A DNA stretch of 64,000 bases from Alloscardovia criceti DSM 17774 (GTDB lineage: Bacteria; Actinomycetota; Actinomycetes; Actinomycetales; Bifidobacteriaceae). This document shows positions 18,885 to 27,193 of this stretch, one piece after another. The position numbers and the translations under genes were made by a program. The first letter of the stretch is position 1; every line of letters starts with the position of its first letter. The notes under the pieces are model-generated. The model ran no database searches. It saw only the letters and a list, made by a program, of their open reading frames with translations, and was not told the origin of the DNA. Location of the stretch: the NCBI RefSeq assembly GCF_000376885.1, contig NZ_AQXR01000009.1, positions 284,853-348,852 on the forward strand, in the 5' to 3' direction.

Positions 18885-19763
18885 ATGAAACAGAATAAAC
18901 TTTCCTATAAAATCGGACAATATTTAATGTTCGCAGGCCCGGCAACGATACTCTTCGTTGCAGTGGTGATCGTGCCCTTTATTTACGGTCTGTATTTAAC
19001 CTTTACCAGCTGGGATGGCGTCGCAAATACCAAGCCATTCGTCGGCTTCCAAAACTATCGCGATGCTTTCGCAGATACCGATTACTGGTCGGCTCTGGGA
19101 CGCACCGCAGTCTACTCGGTAATTTCCGTGATTTTGGTCAACATCGTAGCCTTTGCTTTGGCTTACCTTGTAACCTCCGGTCTGAAGGGCCAAAACATCT
19201 TCCGCGCAGGATTCTTCATTCCAAACCTTATCGGCGGTATTGTCTTGGGTTATGTCTGGAAGTTCGCATTTAATCGCGCATTCGTCGCCATCGGCACGGC
19301 ACTGACCGGGCATGACGGGGCTTCGCTCCTAGGCACGACCAATGGAGCCTTGTTTGCGCTGATTCTCGTATCCGTCTGGCAATACGCCGGCTATATGATG
19401 TTGATTTATGTGGCGGGCTTCATGGGCGTGGATAATTCCCTGAAGGAAGCCGCACTTATCGATGGCTGCAGCAACGGACAGGCCATGCGTCACGTCATCA
19501 TTCCTTTGATGCGTTCCTCCTTCGTGCAGTGCATCTTCTTGTCCACCACACGTTGCTTCATGGTCTACGATTTGAACCTCTCCTTGACCAAGGGCGAGCC
19601 ATTCAACTCCTCCGTTTTGGCTGCTATGCACGTGTACAACAAAGCATTCGTATACAAGAATTACGGCGTAGGTCAGGCTGAGGCTTTGATCCTCTTCATC
19701 ATCTGCGCAGTCATCGGCATGATTCAGGTATACGTTGGTAAGAAGGGCGAGGTGGCAGCATAA
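18885..19763 (+). CDS. Sugar ABC transporter permease (MalF/LacF type)
   Basis: A 292-residue inner-membrane protein with six predicted segments. The cytoplasmic coupling loop reads KEAALIDGCSNGQAMRHVIIP, shown here from the EAA motif, which docks on the ATPase. I start at 18885 (MKQNKLSYKIG), which has GGTGAG in front; the longer frame upstream of 18873 has non-membrane, low-quality sequence and overlaps the intergenic hairpin. It overlaps the next permease gene by one base and is presumably translated with it. Confidence 0.92.
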   Translation: MKQNKLSYKIGQYLMFAGPATILFVAVVIVPFIYGLYLTFTSWDGVANTKPFVGFQNYRDAFADTDYWSALGRTAVYSVISVILVNIVAFALAYLVTSGLKGQNIFRAGFFIPNLIGGIVLGYVWKFAFNRAFVAIGTALTGHDGASLLGTTNGALFALILVSVWQYAGYMMLIYVAGFMGVDNSLKEAALIDGCSNGQAMRHVIIPLMRSSFVQCIFLSTTRCFMVYDLNLSLTKGEPFNSSVLAAMHVYNKAFVYKNYGVGQAEALILFIICAVIGMIQVYVGKKGEVAA

Positions 19764-20650
19764 TGGCTCAGTTAGCTCAAATTCAAACACACGATAACCG
19801 TAAGGCTGTTATTCGTCAGCGCATTGCACATGGTTTGACCATTGCCTTGCTGACCATCCTCTTGTTGATGTTCCTGTGGCCATTCTTCTTGGTTCTCACG
19901 AACGCCTTCAAGTCCATGAGTGACATCACCAGCCAGCCGTTAAGCATTGTGGGCGATCATGGCTTTACCTTAGATAACTTCACCAAAGCTATGAAGAGGA
20001 TGCACTTCTGGCGTGTATTTGGTAATTCTGCCATTATTACCACCTGCGCCACCGTGCTGACCGTACTCTTCTCCGCCATGGCGGCCTACGTACTGGTGCG
20101 CAATCCAAAGTGGACCGCTTCCAAGCTGACCTTCTCGGCTATGGTAGCGTCGATGGTCATCCCATTCCAGGTCGTCATGGTGCCATTGGTCTCCGTATAC
20201 GGTGGTTACCTCGGCATCCTCAACTCCCGCACCACTTTGATCTTCATGCACGTGGGCTTCTCCGTCTCTTTGGCGGTGTTCATGTTCCACGGTGCCATCA
20301 AGACCAACGTGCCGATCGAATTGGAAGAGGCAGCCGAAATCGATGGTGCGTCCAAGTGGCGAACCTTCTGGACTGTGGTCTTCCCATTGCTCAAGCCAAC
20401 GGCTGCCACCGTAGCCATCATTGATGCCATGGCATTCTGGAATGATTACCTCCTGCCATCCCTCGTCCTGACGGACAAGAAGCTGTACACCATTCCTATT
20501 GCTACGCAGGTCTTTTACGGTACGTACTCCACGGATATTGGTCTGGTTATGGCCGCACTTCTGCTGGCTATGCTCCCAATCCTCATCTTGTACTTGGCTT
20601 TGCAGCAATTTATTGTAGCTGGTGTGACTGCAGGTGCAGTAAAGGGTTAA
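19763..20650 (+). CDS. Sugar ABC transporter permease (MalG/LacG type)
   Basis: A 295-residue partner permease with about six membrane segments. Its coupling loop reads ELEEAAEIDGASKWRTF, the classical EAA motif. The ATG overlaps the TAA of the upstream permease, indicating coupled translation. With the binding protein and the first permease it forms a carbohydrate importer of the CUT1 class. Two strong hairpins close the operon. Confidence 0.93.
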   Translation: MAQLAQIQTHDNRKAVIRQRIAHGLTIALLTILLLMFLWPFFLVLTNAFKSMSDITSQPLSIVGDHGFTLDNFTKAMKRMHFWRVFGNSAIITTCATVLTVLFSAMAAYVLVRNPKWTASKLTFSAMVASMVIPFQVVMVPLVSVYGGYLGILNSRTTLIFMHVGFSVSLAVFMFHGAIKTNVPIELEEAAEIDGASKWRTFWTVVFPLLKPTAATVAIIDAMAFWNDYLLPSLVLTDKKLYTIPIATQVFYGTYSTDIGLVMAALLLAMLPILILYLALQQFIVAGVTAGAVKG

Positions 20651-20665
20651 GACTAAGCTCCGCAA

Positions 20666-20694
20666 ACCCCGCGGTTTCGCTCATGCTGCGGGGT
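20666..20694 (+). terminator. First hairpin after the importer operon
   Basis: ACCCCGC (20666-20672) pairs with GCGGGGT (20688-20694). No T run follows. Confidence 0.5.
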
Positions 20695-20722
20695 GAGCGC
20701 GTTCATAAAATTTCTCTCACCA

Positions 20723-20749
20723 TCCCTTGCCTCGTAATGAGGCAAGGGA
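20723..20749 (+). terminator. Terminator of the importer operon
   Basis: A perfect 11-bp stem TCCCTTGCCTC/GAGGCAAGGGA with a five-base loop is followed by TTTCTTATTTTT. Confidence 0.85.
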
Positions 20750-20877
20750 ATTTCTTATTTTTGGTAAGAAAATCTTAAAAATGGCACAATCATACCCTTT
20801 TTCGTCTCTTTCACCCTCTATAATGTAAATCGGTAAAAGCGCTGCAACGTGGCGCCTTTTTTATGTGAGGGTAAAAC

Positions 20878-22410
20878 ATGGCACAGAATAATTCGCCGTT
20901 GCCAGGATCTGGAAAATTCCAGCGCCCAGGCATTGATGATCGCCCAGATTTGGACGAAGCATTCGATGACGAACAAATGAACGCTATCAACAGATTAGCT
21001 GTACCAATGAAAACAACAAATATCGAAGAAGAACCTACTCTTGAAGATCCAGACGTGCAGGCCACGCGCATGAGCGCAGAATCAGGAGCCGCAGCCGCGG
21101 CGGCAGTACCGACCGAAGTGCCGGGCACTGCATCCGCATTTGTAGATCTGCGCGATCCTATGGTCAGCGCCGATGGACACCGCCCAACGCGTGCAGAAAT
21201 TATCCGTCTTGGCGTGGGCTTTACTATCACAGCTGTTTTGGGTGCTATCCCATGGCTGGCTATGAACTCCATCTTGCTACCAGATTTGCTGCAATCCATC
21301 GATTATGCCAGCAAAGACGCAATGATTTCCCTGATTAGCTCTGTGGGCGCAGTCGTTGCACTGTTTTCCAATCTTATTTTTGGTACCTTCTCTGATTTGA
21401 CGCGTTCGCGCTTCGGCCGCAGAACGCCATGGATTATCGCCGGTGGTCTGGTAGCCGGCGCTGCAGTGGCCCTGATTTCCACGGCTACGACTGCATGGGC
21501 AGTCGTCGTGCTGATGTGTTTGGCTCAGTTGGGTTACAACATGATGCTGGCTCCGTTTGTGGCCACCATGTCCGACCGCGTGCCAGATAAGTTCCGTGGT
21601 ACCGTTTCCGCCTTCTATGGCGCGGGCATTACGACCGGTCAAACCCTGGGTACCTTGGTGGGCTCCATGATGAAGGATACGGCTACAGGCTTCCTCATTG
21701 GTGGTGCTATTTTTGCCATTTTAGGTATTTTGGTCGTGACCATTTGGCCGCGTGAAAAGAGCAATAAGGATCAGCACCGCGAAGCATTTAGCATCAAGAT
21801 GATTCTCAACTCCTTCCGTCCACCGCGCAATGCGCCAGATTTCTACCTCGCGCTGGTGGGACGCACGCTGATGATGGCAGGTTACTTTATGATTTCCAGC
21901 TACCAGCTCTACATCGTGCAGTACTACATTTTCGGCGGTGGCGAAGGCTCAAATGACTCTGCGAAAAGCGTGATTGCCATCATGTCCACGATTACTTTGG
22001 TCGTCTCCTTGGTGGCAGCCTTCGTGTCTGGGCCAATTGCGGACTATATCGGCAAACGCAAACTGCCAGTAGCGCTGTCCAGCTGCCTCTTCGCCGTGGG
22101 TGCCGCTATGCCATGGCTCTTCCCAAGTGCTATGGGTATGTACTTATTCGCCGGTATTGCAGGCTTTGGATATGGCGTGTATAACGCTATTGACCAGGCT
22201 TTGAATGTGGCTATTTTGCCCAATCCGGAAGAAGCTGGAAAAGATTTGGGCATTTTGAACCTTGCTAATACTATTTGCACCGTGCTCGGTTCTGTCTTTA
22301 CAGCCACCATCTTTATGCTCTTCAACAGCTATGCGCTGGTCTTCCCAGTGTGTATCGTGGTCGTACTGGCCGCCGCATTCATCATTATGCGCATTAAGGG
22401 CGTGGAGTAA
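20878..22410 (+). CDS. MFS sugar carrier, SLC45/sucrose-symporter-like
   Basis: A 510-residue membrane protein with 12 predicted segments and an unusual N-terminal cytoplasmic extension of about 100 acidic, Ala-rich residues. The loop RSRFGRRTPWI between segments two and three and NPEEAGKDLGILN later are shared with the carrier at 41583, so the two are paralogs. The sucrose/SLC45 group carries this type of loop. Its place beside the alpha-galactoside regulon suggests disaccharide uptake, but no copy of the regulon operator lies upstream. A short G/C hairpin followed by T (about 20838-20858) sits just before the GTGAGGG ribosome site and could attenuate expression. Confidence 0.8.
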   Translation: MAQNNSPLPGSGKFQRPGIDDRPDLDEAFDDEQMNAINRLAVPMKTTNIEEEPTLEDPDVQATRMSAESGAAAAAAVPTEVPGTASAFVDLRDPMVSADGHRPTRAEIIRLGVGFTITAVLGAIPWLAMNSILLPDLLQSIDYASKDAMISLISSVGAVVALFSNLIFGTFSDLTRSRFGRRTPWIIAGGLVAGAAVALISTATTAWAVVVLMCLAQLGYNMMLAPFVATMSDRVPDKFRGTVSAFYGAGITTGQTLGTLVGSMMKDTATGFLIGGAIFAILGILVVTIWPREKSNKDQHREAFSIKMILNSFRPPRNAPDFYLALVGRTLMMAGYFMISSYQLYIVQYYIFGGGEGSNDSAKSVIAIMSTITLVVSLVAAFVSGPIADYIGKRKLPVALSSCLFAVGAAMPWLFPSAMGMYLFAGIAGFGYGVYNAIDQALNVAILPNPEEAGKDLGILNLANTICTVLGSVFTATIFMLFNSYALVFPVCIVVVLAAAFIIMRIKGVE

Positions 22411-22436
22411 ATCTCGGTATATCCTATCCACGCTTT

Positions 22437-22467
22437 AAACGGGTTGCGTGTCACATGCAGCCCGTTT
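22437..22467 (+). terminator. Terminator after the MFS carrier gene
   Basis: AAACGGGTTGCGTG pairs over 14 positions (two G-T pairs) with the segment ending CCCGTTT, and six T follow. It rules out the long upstream extension of the next reading frame. Confidence 0.85.
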
Positions 22468-22586
22468 TTTCTGCGCTTTGTTGTCGTAATTCAGTTGTAA
22501 TAATTCGAGTTACAACGTATGATGGAATATTCGAAAGACTTTTACCAACGGAAGTAAAAACTACAGACGCAAAAGAGTACAGAAAC

Positions 22587-23039
22587 ATGCAAATTTCCAG
22601 TCGATTTACTATAGCTATACATATTTTTTCCTGCATCGAATACTTCCAGAGTGCGCATAAGATAACTAGTGAGTTTTTGGCCGATAGTATCCAAGTCAAT
22701 CCGGTAATCATTCGCAAAATCTTGGCGCAACTGAAGAAAGCAGGGCTGGTGAATGTAGCGCGCGGTGCAGGTGGTGCTACAAGTGCCAAGCCCGTGGCTG
22801 ATATTACGCTTTTCGACGTGTATCAGGCCGTGGATAGCGTGGAAAATGGCGAGCTATTCCATTTTCATGACAACCCCAATCCGCAGTGTCCAGTTGGGCG
22901 CAATATTCACAATGCCTTAGATGACAAGCTCGCCCAAGTGCAGGCCGCCTTTGAAAATGAGATGAAAAGCATCACCATTCAAGATGTCGTACGCGATACC
23001 CAGCATTTCATTGCGTTGGAAGGGAATTCAGAGGCATAA
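22587..23039 (+). CDS. Rrf2-family transcriptional regulator (YwnA-like)
   Basis: A 150-residue winged-helix regulator, the usual Rrf2 length. The recognition region reads FLADSIQVNPVIIRKILAQL and the wing VARGAGGATSAKP. The iron-sulfur Cys triplet of IscR is absent: the only Cys in the C-terminal region is in the PQCPVGRNI motif typical of YwnA/SaiR-type members, so a thiol or redox cue is more likely than a cluster. The start at 22587 gives the family N-terminus (MQISSRFTIAIH). It precedes ilvC by about 190 bases in the same direction, but co-regulation is unproven. Confidence 0.85.
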   Translation: MQISSRFTIAIHIFSCIEYFQSAHKITSEFLADSIQVNPVIIRKILAQLKKAGLVNVARGAGGATSAKPVADITLFDVYQAVDSVENGELFHFHDNPNPQCPVGRNIHNALDDKLAQVQAAFENEMKSITIQDVVRDTQHFIALEGNSEA

Positions 23040-23181
23040 TCTTAGATACTGACCCACACATAATCATAAAAATCCAACAAAATAAAGAATTTTCCTAAAT
23101 TAACCATATTGTGGTATGCGATGTCTTAAAACTGGAAAATCTCGATACTATAGTGCCAAGAGTTGGGACAAAATCCTGCGA

Positions 23182-23210
23182 TTGACACATTCGCGTTAAG
23201 AGAATAAACG
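23182..23210 (+). promoter_or_regulatory. Possible ilvC promoter
   Basis: A perfect TTGACA (23182-23187) is 17 bases from TAAACG (23205-23210), a poor -10 match. The AAGGAG site of ilvC follows at 23220. I see no T-box or attenuator leader here. Confidence 0.35.
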
Positions 23211-23231
23211 CAGTATTTTAAGGAGCGCCTC

Positions 23232-24287
23232 ATGGCAGCACAAATTTGGTATGAAAAGGATGCAAACCCTTCCGTTCTCGATGGCAAGAAGGTTGCAATT
23301 ATTGGTTATGGTTCCCAAGGCCACGCACATGCACTCAACTTGCGTGACTCCGGTGTGGACGTAGTTGTAGGTCTTCGCCCAACCTCCAAGTCTGTAGAAT
23401 TCGCTAAGGAACAGGGTCTGGAAGTTCAGTCCGTAGCGGATGCAACGGCAGAAGCAGATATCGTGATGATTCTGGCTCCAGATCAGTACCAGCGCACCAT
23501 TTGGGCCAATGACATCGAGCCAAATTTGAAGCCAGGCGCAGCTATTGCTTTCGCTCATGGTTTCAACATCCATTATGGCTACATTAAGCCATCTGCAGAC
23601 CACCCAGTATTTATGGTGGCTCCAAAGGGACCAGGCCATATCGTGCGTCGTCAGTACACCGAGGGACGCGGCGTTCCAGTAGTTGTAGCAGTGGAGCAGG
23701 ATCCACAGGGCGATGCTTGGGATATCACCTTGGCATACGCTGCAGGTATTGGTGCTCTGCGTGCAGGTGCTATCAAGACCACCTTTAAGGAAGAAACCGA
23801 AACCGATCTCTTCGGTGAGCAGAACGTACTGATGGGTGGCGTCAACAAGCTCGTAGAAATGGGCTTTGAAGTATTGACGGATGCCGGTTATCAGCCAGAA
23901 ATCGCTTACTTCGAGGTTTGCCATGAGCTTAAGATGCTCGTGGACCTCATGAACGAGGGCGGTTTGAACAAGGCTCGCTGGTCTTGCTCCGATACCGCTC
24001 AGTATGGTGACTACACCAACACCGTCATCGACGAATCCTGCCGCAAGCGCATGGAGTACCACCTTGGACGCATTCAGGATGGCTCCTTCGCGAAGGAATT
24101 CATCGATGATCAGGATGCGGGCGCTCCAAAGTTCAAGGAACTGCAGGAAAAGTACTCCAACGTACGCATCGAAACTGTGGGTCCAAAGCTGCGTGCTATG
24201 TTCTCCTGGAATAACGAAGGCGTCGCAGATGCTGATGAAGGCCAGTCCTTCAATGGTAAGATTGCGCGTACTCAGGTACAGGAGTAA
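23232..24287 (+). CDS. ilvC: Ketol-acid reductoisomerase
   Basis: The second common step of valine, leucine and isoleucine synthesis, converting acetolactate or acetohydroxybutyrate with NADPH. The 351-residue length fits class I enzymes. The nucleotide loop reads [19 protein letters not shown], and LRPTSKS downstream carries the phosphate-binding residues for NADPH. The metal-binding Asp and Glu lie in [10 protein letters not shown] and the later EVCHELK segment. AAGGAG precedes the ATG. It is a single gene here, without ilvB or ilvN neighbours. Many related genomes carry two ilvC copies, so this could be one of a pair. Confidence 0.97.
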   Translation: MAAQIWYEKDANPSVLDGKKVAIIGYGSQGHAHALNLRDSGVDVVVGLRPTSKSVEFAKEQGLEVQSVADATAEADIVMILAPDQYQRTIWANDIEPNLKPGAAIAFAHGFNIHYGYIKPSADHPVFMVAPKGPGHIVRRQYTEGRGVPVVVAVEQDPQGDAWDITLAYAAGIGALRAGAIKTTFKEETETDLFGEQNVLMGGVNKLVEMGFEVLTDAGYQPEIAYFEVCHELKMLVDLMNEGGLNKARWSCSDTAQYGDYTNTVIDESCRKRMEYHLGRIQDGSFAKEFIDDQDAGAPKFKELQEKYSNVRIETVGPKLRAMFSWNNEGVADADEGQSFNGKIARTQVQE

Positions 24288-24318
24288 TTGCTAACCCAAT
24301 CTTAACATTTCGCTCGCT

Positions 24319-24348
24319 AAGGAGAGATCTTAATCAAGATCTCTCCTT
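24319..24348 (+). terminator. Terminator of ilvC
   Basis: A perfect 13-bp stem AAGGAGAGATCTT/AAGATCTCTCCTT with a four-base loop is followed by TTGC. It also marks the left edge of the AT-richer reverse-transcriptase island. Confidence 0.9.
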
Positions 24349-24370
24349 TTGCATTAGAATTGTTAAAGAA

Positions 24371-25993
24371 TTGAATGACAATATTTCTATGAGTTGGATT
24401 CCTGTGCCTGCAAATAATAAAAGAATAGTAGATTTAAGTGCAAGTGACGCACGTGAGCAATTACTAGACCCTCGAGCGTATTGCACGATTCCACTGCCTG
24501 AATATATAAATTCTAAGCCAATCTTAGACGTGGCGAATGCTTTCGTGTTTTTTTGTTGGGATGGCAAAAGCATAAAAGAATTGAAGCAAACGGATGCCAG
24601 TTGGAAGAATCTGATGAATGCAACTGACTATGTTAATTATAAATTATTAACCAATAAAGATGGGTTATTGAGTTGGCGCCCTATTGAGCTTATGGAGCCA
24701 ATCTGCTATGTACAGCTAGTAAGAACAATCACAACTCCAGAAAATTGGGAAATAATTGTAAATCGTTTTAAAGAGGTTGAGTCTTGCAACGTGATAGAGT
24801 GTTGCTCTCTCCCATCGGTAAGAAGTGATGACGAACATCTCAGTAAAACATCAATTCTAAACTGGTGGAGTGGCTTTGAACAGAGGTCGGTTGAGCTGTC
24901 TTTGGAATACCAATTTATGATCACAACCGATATAGCGGATTGTTATGGATCAATCTATACGCATGCAATCTCTTGGGCACTACATGGAAAACAATTAGCA
25001 AAAAAGAAAAGAAATGCTGATGCTTTATTAGGGAACAAAATTGAAACAATTCTCAGAGCTCCACGTGCTAACCAGACTAATGGAATTCCTCAAGGCAGTA
25101 TGCTCTCTGACTTGATTGCAGAAATGGTTTTAGGTTATGTAGACATTGAACTTCAGAAAAGGTTGGATGTAATCTTTAGTTCTAATGACGGAGAGACAAA
25201 CAGAAGCAATAAACCAAAGTTTAAAATTCTTCGTTATCGTGATGACTACCGGATTTTTTCTGATGACCATGCAGTAGCGCAAACGGTCCTACTAGAACTT
25301 ATGCAGGTCTGTGCTGAAAACAATTTTAAATTGAATTCAGGTAAAACAAACCAATCAGAGGATATAATTATCAGTTCGATTAAGCCAGATAAAATAGCTT
25401 GGCTATCAATTGGATGTTATCCAAAAAATTTGCATAAACAGCTGTTATTAATAGCTGACTTTTCAAGACGTTTCCCCAATTCGGGCACCCTACTGAAAGA
25501 AATATCACGTTTTGCCGATCGGCTTGAGCATCTTAAAGGGAGACCTGAGCAAAATCAAGTACTGATTGCGCAGGTTGTAGATCTTATGGTACGTAATCCA
25601 CGGTGCTACCCTTCGGGGTGTCGTGCACTGAGTATTCTTTTGAAGTATGAGTCGGAGGAATCCCAAGCACGTCTTTTCGAATTAATTCTTAAGCGTTCTC
25701 AATCAGTACCGAATAGGGGGCTGTTCGAGATATGGTTACAAAGGATTGCAGTGAGGCTAGAATGTTTCGTCTCACACAAATGGGAAGAACGAATTTGCGA
25801 GTGTCTGCCTCAAACCTCAATAGGTGACACTCAAAGACAAAACCCATTCAATTTTGACTGGGTTGATAAGGAGTCTTGTGCTTTGATCCAAAATGTGCCA
25901 ATTGTGGATCAAAGCAAGTTGGAAGTGATAACGCCAGAAATTTCTGCCGATGAGGCGAATGAGCCTTTTACTTACACAGGCTTTTTATGGTAG
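24371..25993 (+). CDS. Reverse transcriptase of the bacterial defence (UG/DRT/Abi-like) type
   Basis: A 540-residue protein. The RT fingers-palm core spans roughly residues 150-340. Motif A is TTDIADCYGSIY (185-196) with catalytic Asp187. Motif B is NGIPQGSMLSDLIAE (237-251). Motif C is YRDD (289-292) with the two metal-binding Asp. A C-terminal domain of about 200 helical residues (340-540) has no hallmark I recognise. There is no maturase, HNH or integrase domain, so a group II intron or mobile retroelement is unlikely. The SIYTHxIxWALHGK stretch is, from memory, characteristic of defence-associated RTs; I cannot assign the DRT class. The start is uncertain: TTG 24371 or ATG 24389, both without a Shine-Dalgarno. 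A TAGAAT box lies at 24355. Base composition is more AT-rich than the neighbours, suggesting transfer. Confidence 0.85.
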   Translation: MNDNISMSWIPVPANNKRIVDLSASDAREQLLDPRAYCTIPLPEYINSKPILDVANAFVFFCWDGKSIKELKQTDASWKNLMNATDYVNYKLLTNKDGLLSWRPIELMEPICYVQLVRTITTPENWEIIVNRFKEVESCNVIECCSLPSVRSDDEHLSKTSILNWWSGFEQRSVELSLEYQFMITTDIADCYGSIYTHAISWALHGKQLAKKKRNADALLGNKIETILRAPRANQTNGIPQGSMLSDLIAEMVLGYVDIELQKRLDVIFSSNDGETNRSNKPKFKILRYRDDYRIFSDDHAVAQTVLLELMQVCAENNFKLNSGKTNQSEDIIISSIKPDKIAWLSIGCYPKNLHKQLLLIADFSRRFPNSGTLLKEISRFADRLEHLKGRPEQNQVLIAQVVDLMVRNPRCYPSGCRALSILLKYESEESQARLFELILKRSQSVPNRGLFEIWLQRIAVRLECFVSHKWEERICECLPQTSIGDTQRQNPFNFDWVDKESCALIQNVPIVDQSKLEVITPEISADEANEPFTYTGFLW

Positions 25994-26081
25994 TAATTAT
26001 AGGGGCTATTGAATTTTCAGAATTAACAAGTGCCCATAAATCGAAAAAGGGCGCAACTCTGAACTGTGCCTTTTATAATTA
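25994..26081. other. Structured AT-rich element after the reverse transcriptase
   Basis: TAATTATA directly after the RT stop (25994-26001) is the exact complement of TATAATTA at 26074-26081. Inside lie GTGCCC (26030-26035 region) and GGGCGC (26049-26054 region), which can pair, and an alternative hairpin AAAAGG(G)C...GTGCCTTTT. The element fills the 100-base space between the RT gene and the convergent orphan gene. It may be only a bidirectional terminator, or the template/primer RNA that many defence RTs require. Confidence 0.4.
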
Positions 26082-26093
26082 GAGAAGAATAAT

Positions 26094-26582
26094 TTAACCG
26101 ATGTCAATAATCTTCTTCTCGATAATTTCCCTGATACTTTTTATTTCATCGGGGCACAAGGGTAATTCTAAATTCGTAATTGTCTTACGAACAAACTCTG
26201 GATCAAAGATGTTTTCAACATTATATCTCGACATTACTGACTGCAGATATGAGTCACTGTCTCCTGAAAGAACGTCATGGTTCTCATCCCTAAATACATC
26301 AATGCTAACTCGATCAAAAAGAGCATGAATGTTTTTGGTTTTTGAATCTTGCTCAATGGTTTGGAGGTTGATAACTGCTGTAAAGTTATTTTTTCTAACA
26401 ACAATCCACTTCCAAATCCCTAAATTATACGGCGATATATTCCTCCTAGATGTATACCTTGGAGACCCTTGACGCCCAGATACTTTGAAATCATGTTTTC
26501 TTAAATCTTCGATAATTTTTGAACGCTCAATATTTCGTGCATCATTATATTTTTTCCTTAATTCTTCAAATGAGGATTCCAT
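26094..26582 (-). CDS. Hypothetical protein, convergent with the reverse transcriptase
   Basis: A 162-residue soluble, mixed-charge protein that I do not recognise. The first 50 residues are strongly basic and polar (RKKYNDARNIERSKIIEDLR, then GRQGSPRYTSRRN), which would suit nucleic-acid contact. A central stretch with alternating hydrophobics (WKWIVVRKNNFTAVINLQT) looks like beta strands, and the C-terminus (EIKSIREIIEKKIIDI) is a likely helix. No membrane segment, no Cys cluster. The start ATG has no ribosome binding site, as for the RT. It shares the AT-rich composition of the RT gene and lies within the same island, so the two were probably acquired together. An effector, antitoxin or accessory role is only a guess. 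Confidence 0.65.
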   Translation of the reverse strand: MESSFEELRKKYNDARNIERSKIIEDLRKHDFKVSGRQGSPRYTSRRNISPYNLGIWKWIVVRKNNFTAVINLQTIEQDSKTKNIHALFDRVSIDVFRDENHDVLSGDSDSYLQSVMSRYNVENIFDPEFVRKTITNLELPLCPDEIKSIREIIEKKIIDIG

Positions 26583-26613
26583 ATTAAATAATAATAATTA
26601 CTATTCTTGATTT

Positions 26614-27102
26614 CTAAAGAATGCTCTCCATAATCGTTTCCTGAGGCTTCATTCCAAGGCTTTCATAAAAAGCCCGTGCGCCTGCGTTGAGTTCCCACAC
26701 GCCTAGGGTGATGTTGTAATATCCCTTTTCGCGTGCCCAATCGCGCACAAATTCGAGTAAGGTCCTGCCCACGCCTAAACCGCGTGCCTTTTCATCGACA
26801 CAGACATCGTCGATGTACAAGGATGTGATATCCGTAAACAGCGGATTATCCCGGTAATCGCGCCTTTCGCAGAAGCAGTGTCCATACACCTGAGACGGCT
26901 CATATGCAGACACGGCCACGAAAATCGGATTTTCCGAAGCGGTATCCGTCAATCTTTTCTCCAACTCCGCCGCAGAATACTTTGTGCCCAGCTCAAATAA
27001 GTCCGGACGTCCGTCATGATGGACGCGGTTTACCTGTTTCAGTAGCTCCATAAGCGTTGGAATATCCTCGATTTGTGCTGGTCGAATGGAGATTTTCTTC
27101 AT
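26614..27102 (-). CDS. GNAT-family N-acetyltransferase
   Basis: A 162-residue protein with the whole GNAT fold. The acetyl-CoA pyrophosphate loop is VDEKARGLGVGRTLLEF (motif A), preceded by the strand LYIDDVCV and followed by LNAGARAFYESLGM (motif B). The substrate is not evident: N-terminal, polyamine or antibiotic acetylation are all possible. Composition matches the main chromosome, so the right edge of the AT-rich island lies between this gene and the orphan gene. A TAAACT box six bases before the ATG and no Shine-Dalgarno suggest a leaderless transcript. Confidence 0.88.
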   Translation of the reverse strand: MKKISIRPAQIEDIPTLMELLKQVNRVHHDGRPDLFELGTKYSAAELEKRLTDTASENPIFVAVSAYEPSQVYGHCFCERRDYRDNPLFTDITSLYIDDVCVDEKARGLGVGRTLLEFVRDWAREKGYYNITLGVWELNAGARAFYESLGMKPQETIMESIL

Positions 27103-27193
27103 ATGTACAGTTTAGGGCGAAGAATGTATATTCCACTGTTATAAAATGAAAATTTGTAGATTGAACAAGAGCGGATGTAAGAGAAGGGCTGGT

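Noticed and set aside
24371..25993. Retron or group II intron interpretation of the reverse transcriptase
   Set aside because: No maturase, HNH or intron RNA domains are seen, and no msr-msd-like inverted repeat precedes the gene; the protein is also longer than typical retron RTs.
24364..26622. TAAAGAAT at both ends of the AT-rich island (24364-24371 and 26615-26622) as a target-site duplication
   Set aside because: Eight AT-rich bases can recur by chance, the right copy lies in the 3' end of the acetyltransferase gene, and no recombinase is present.
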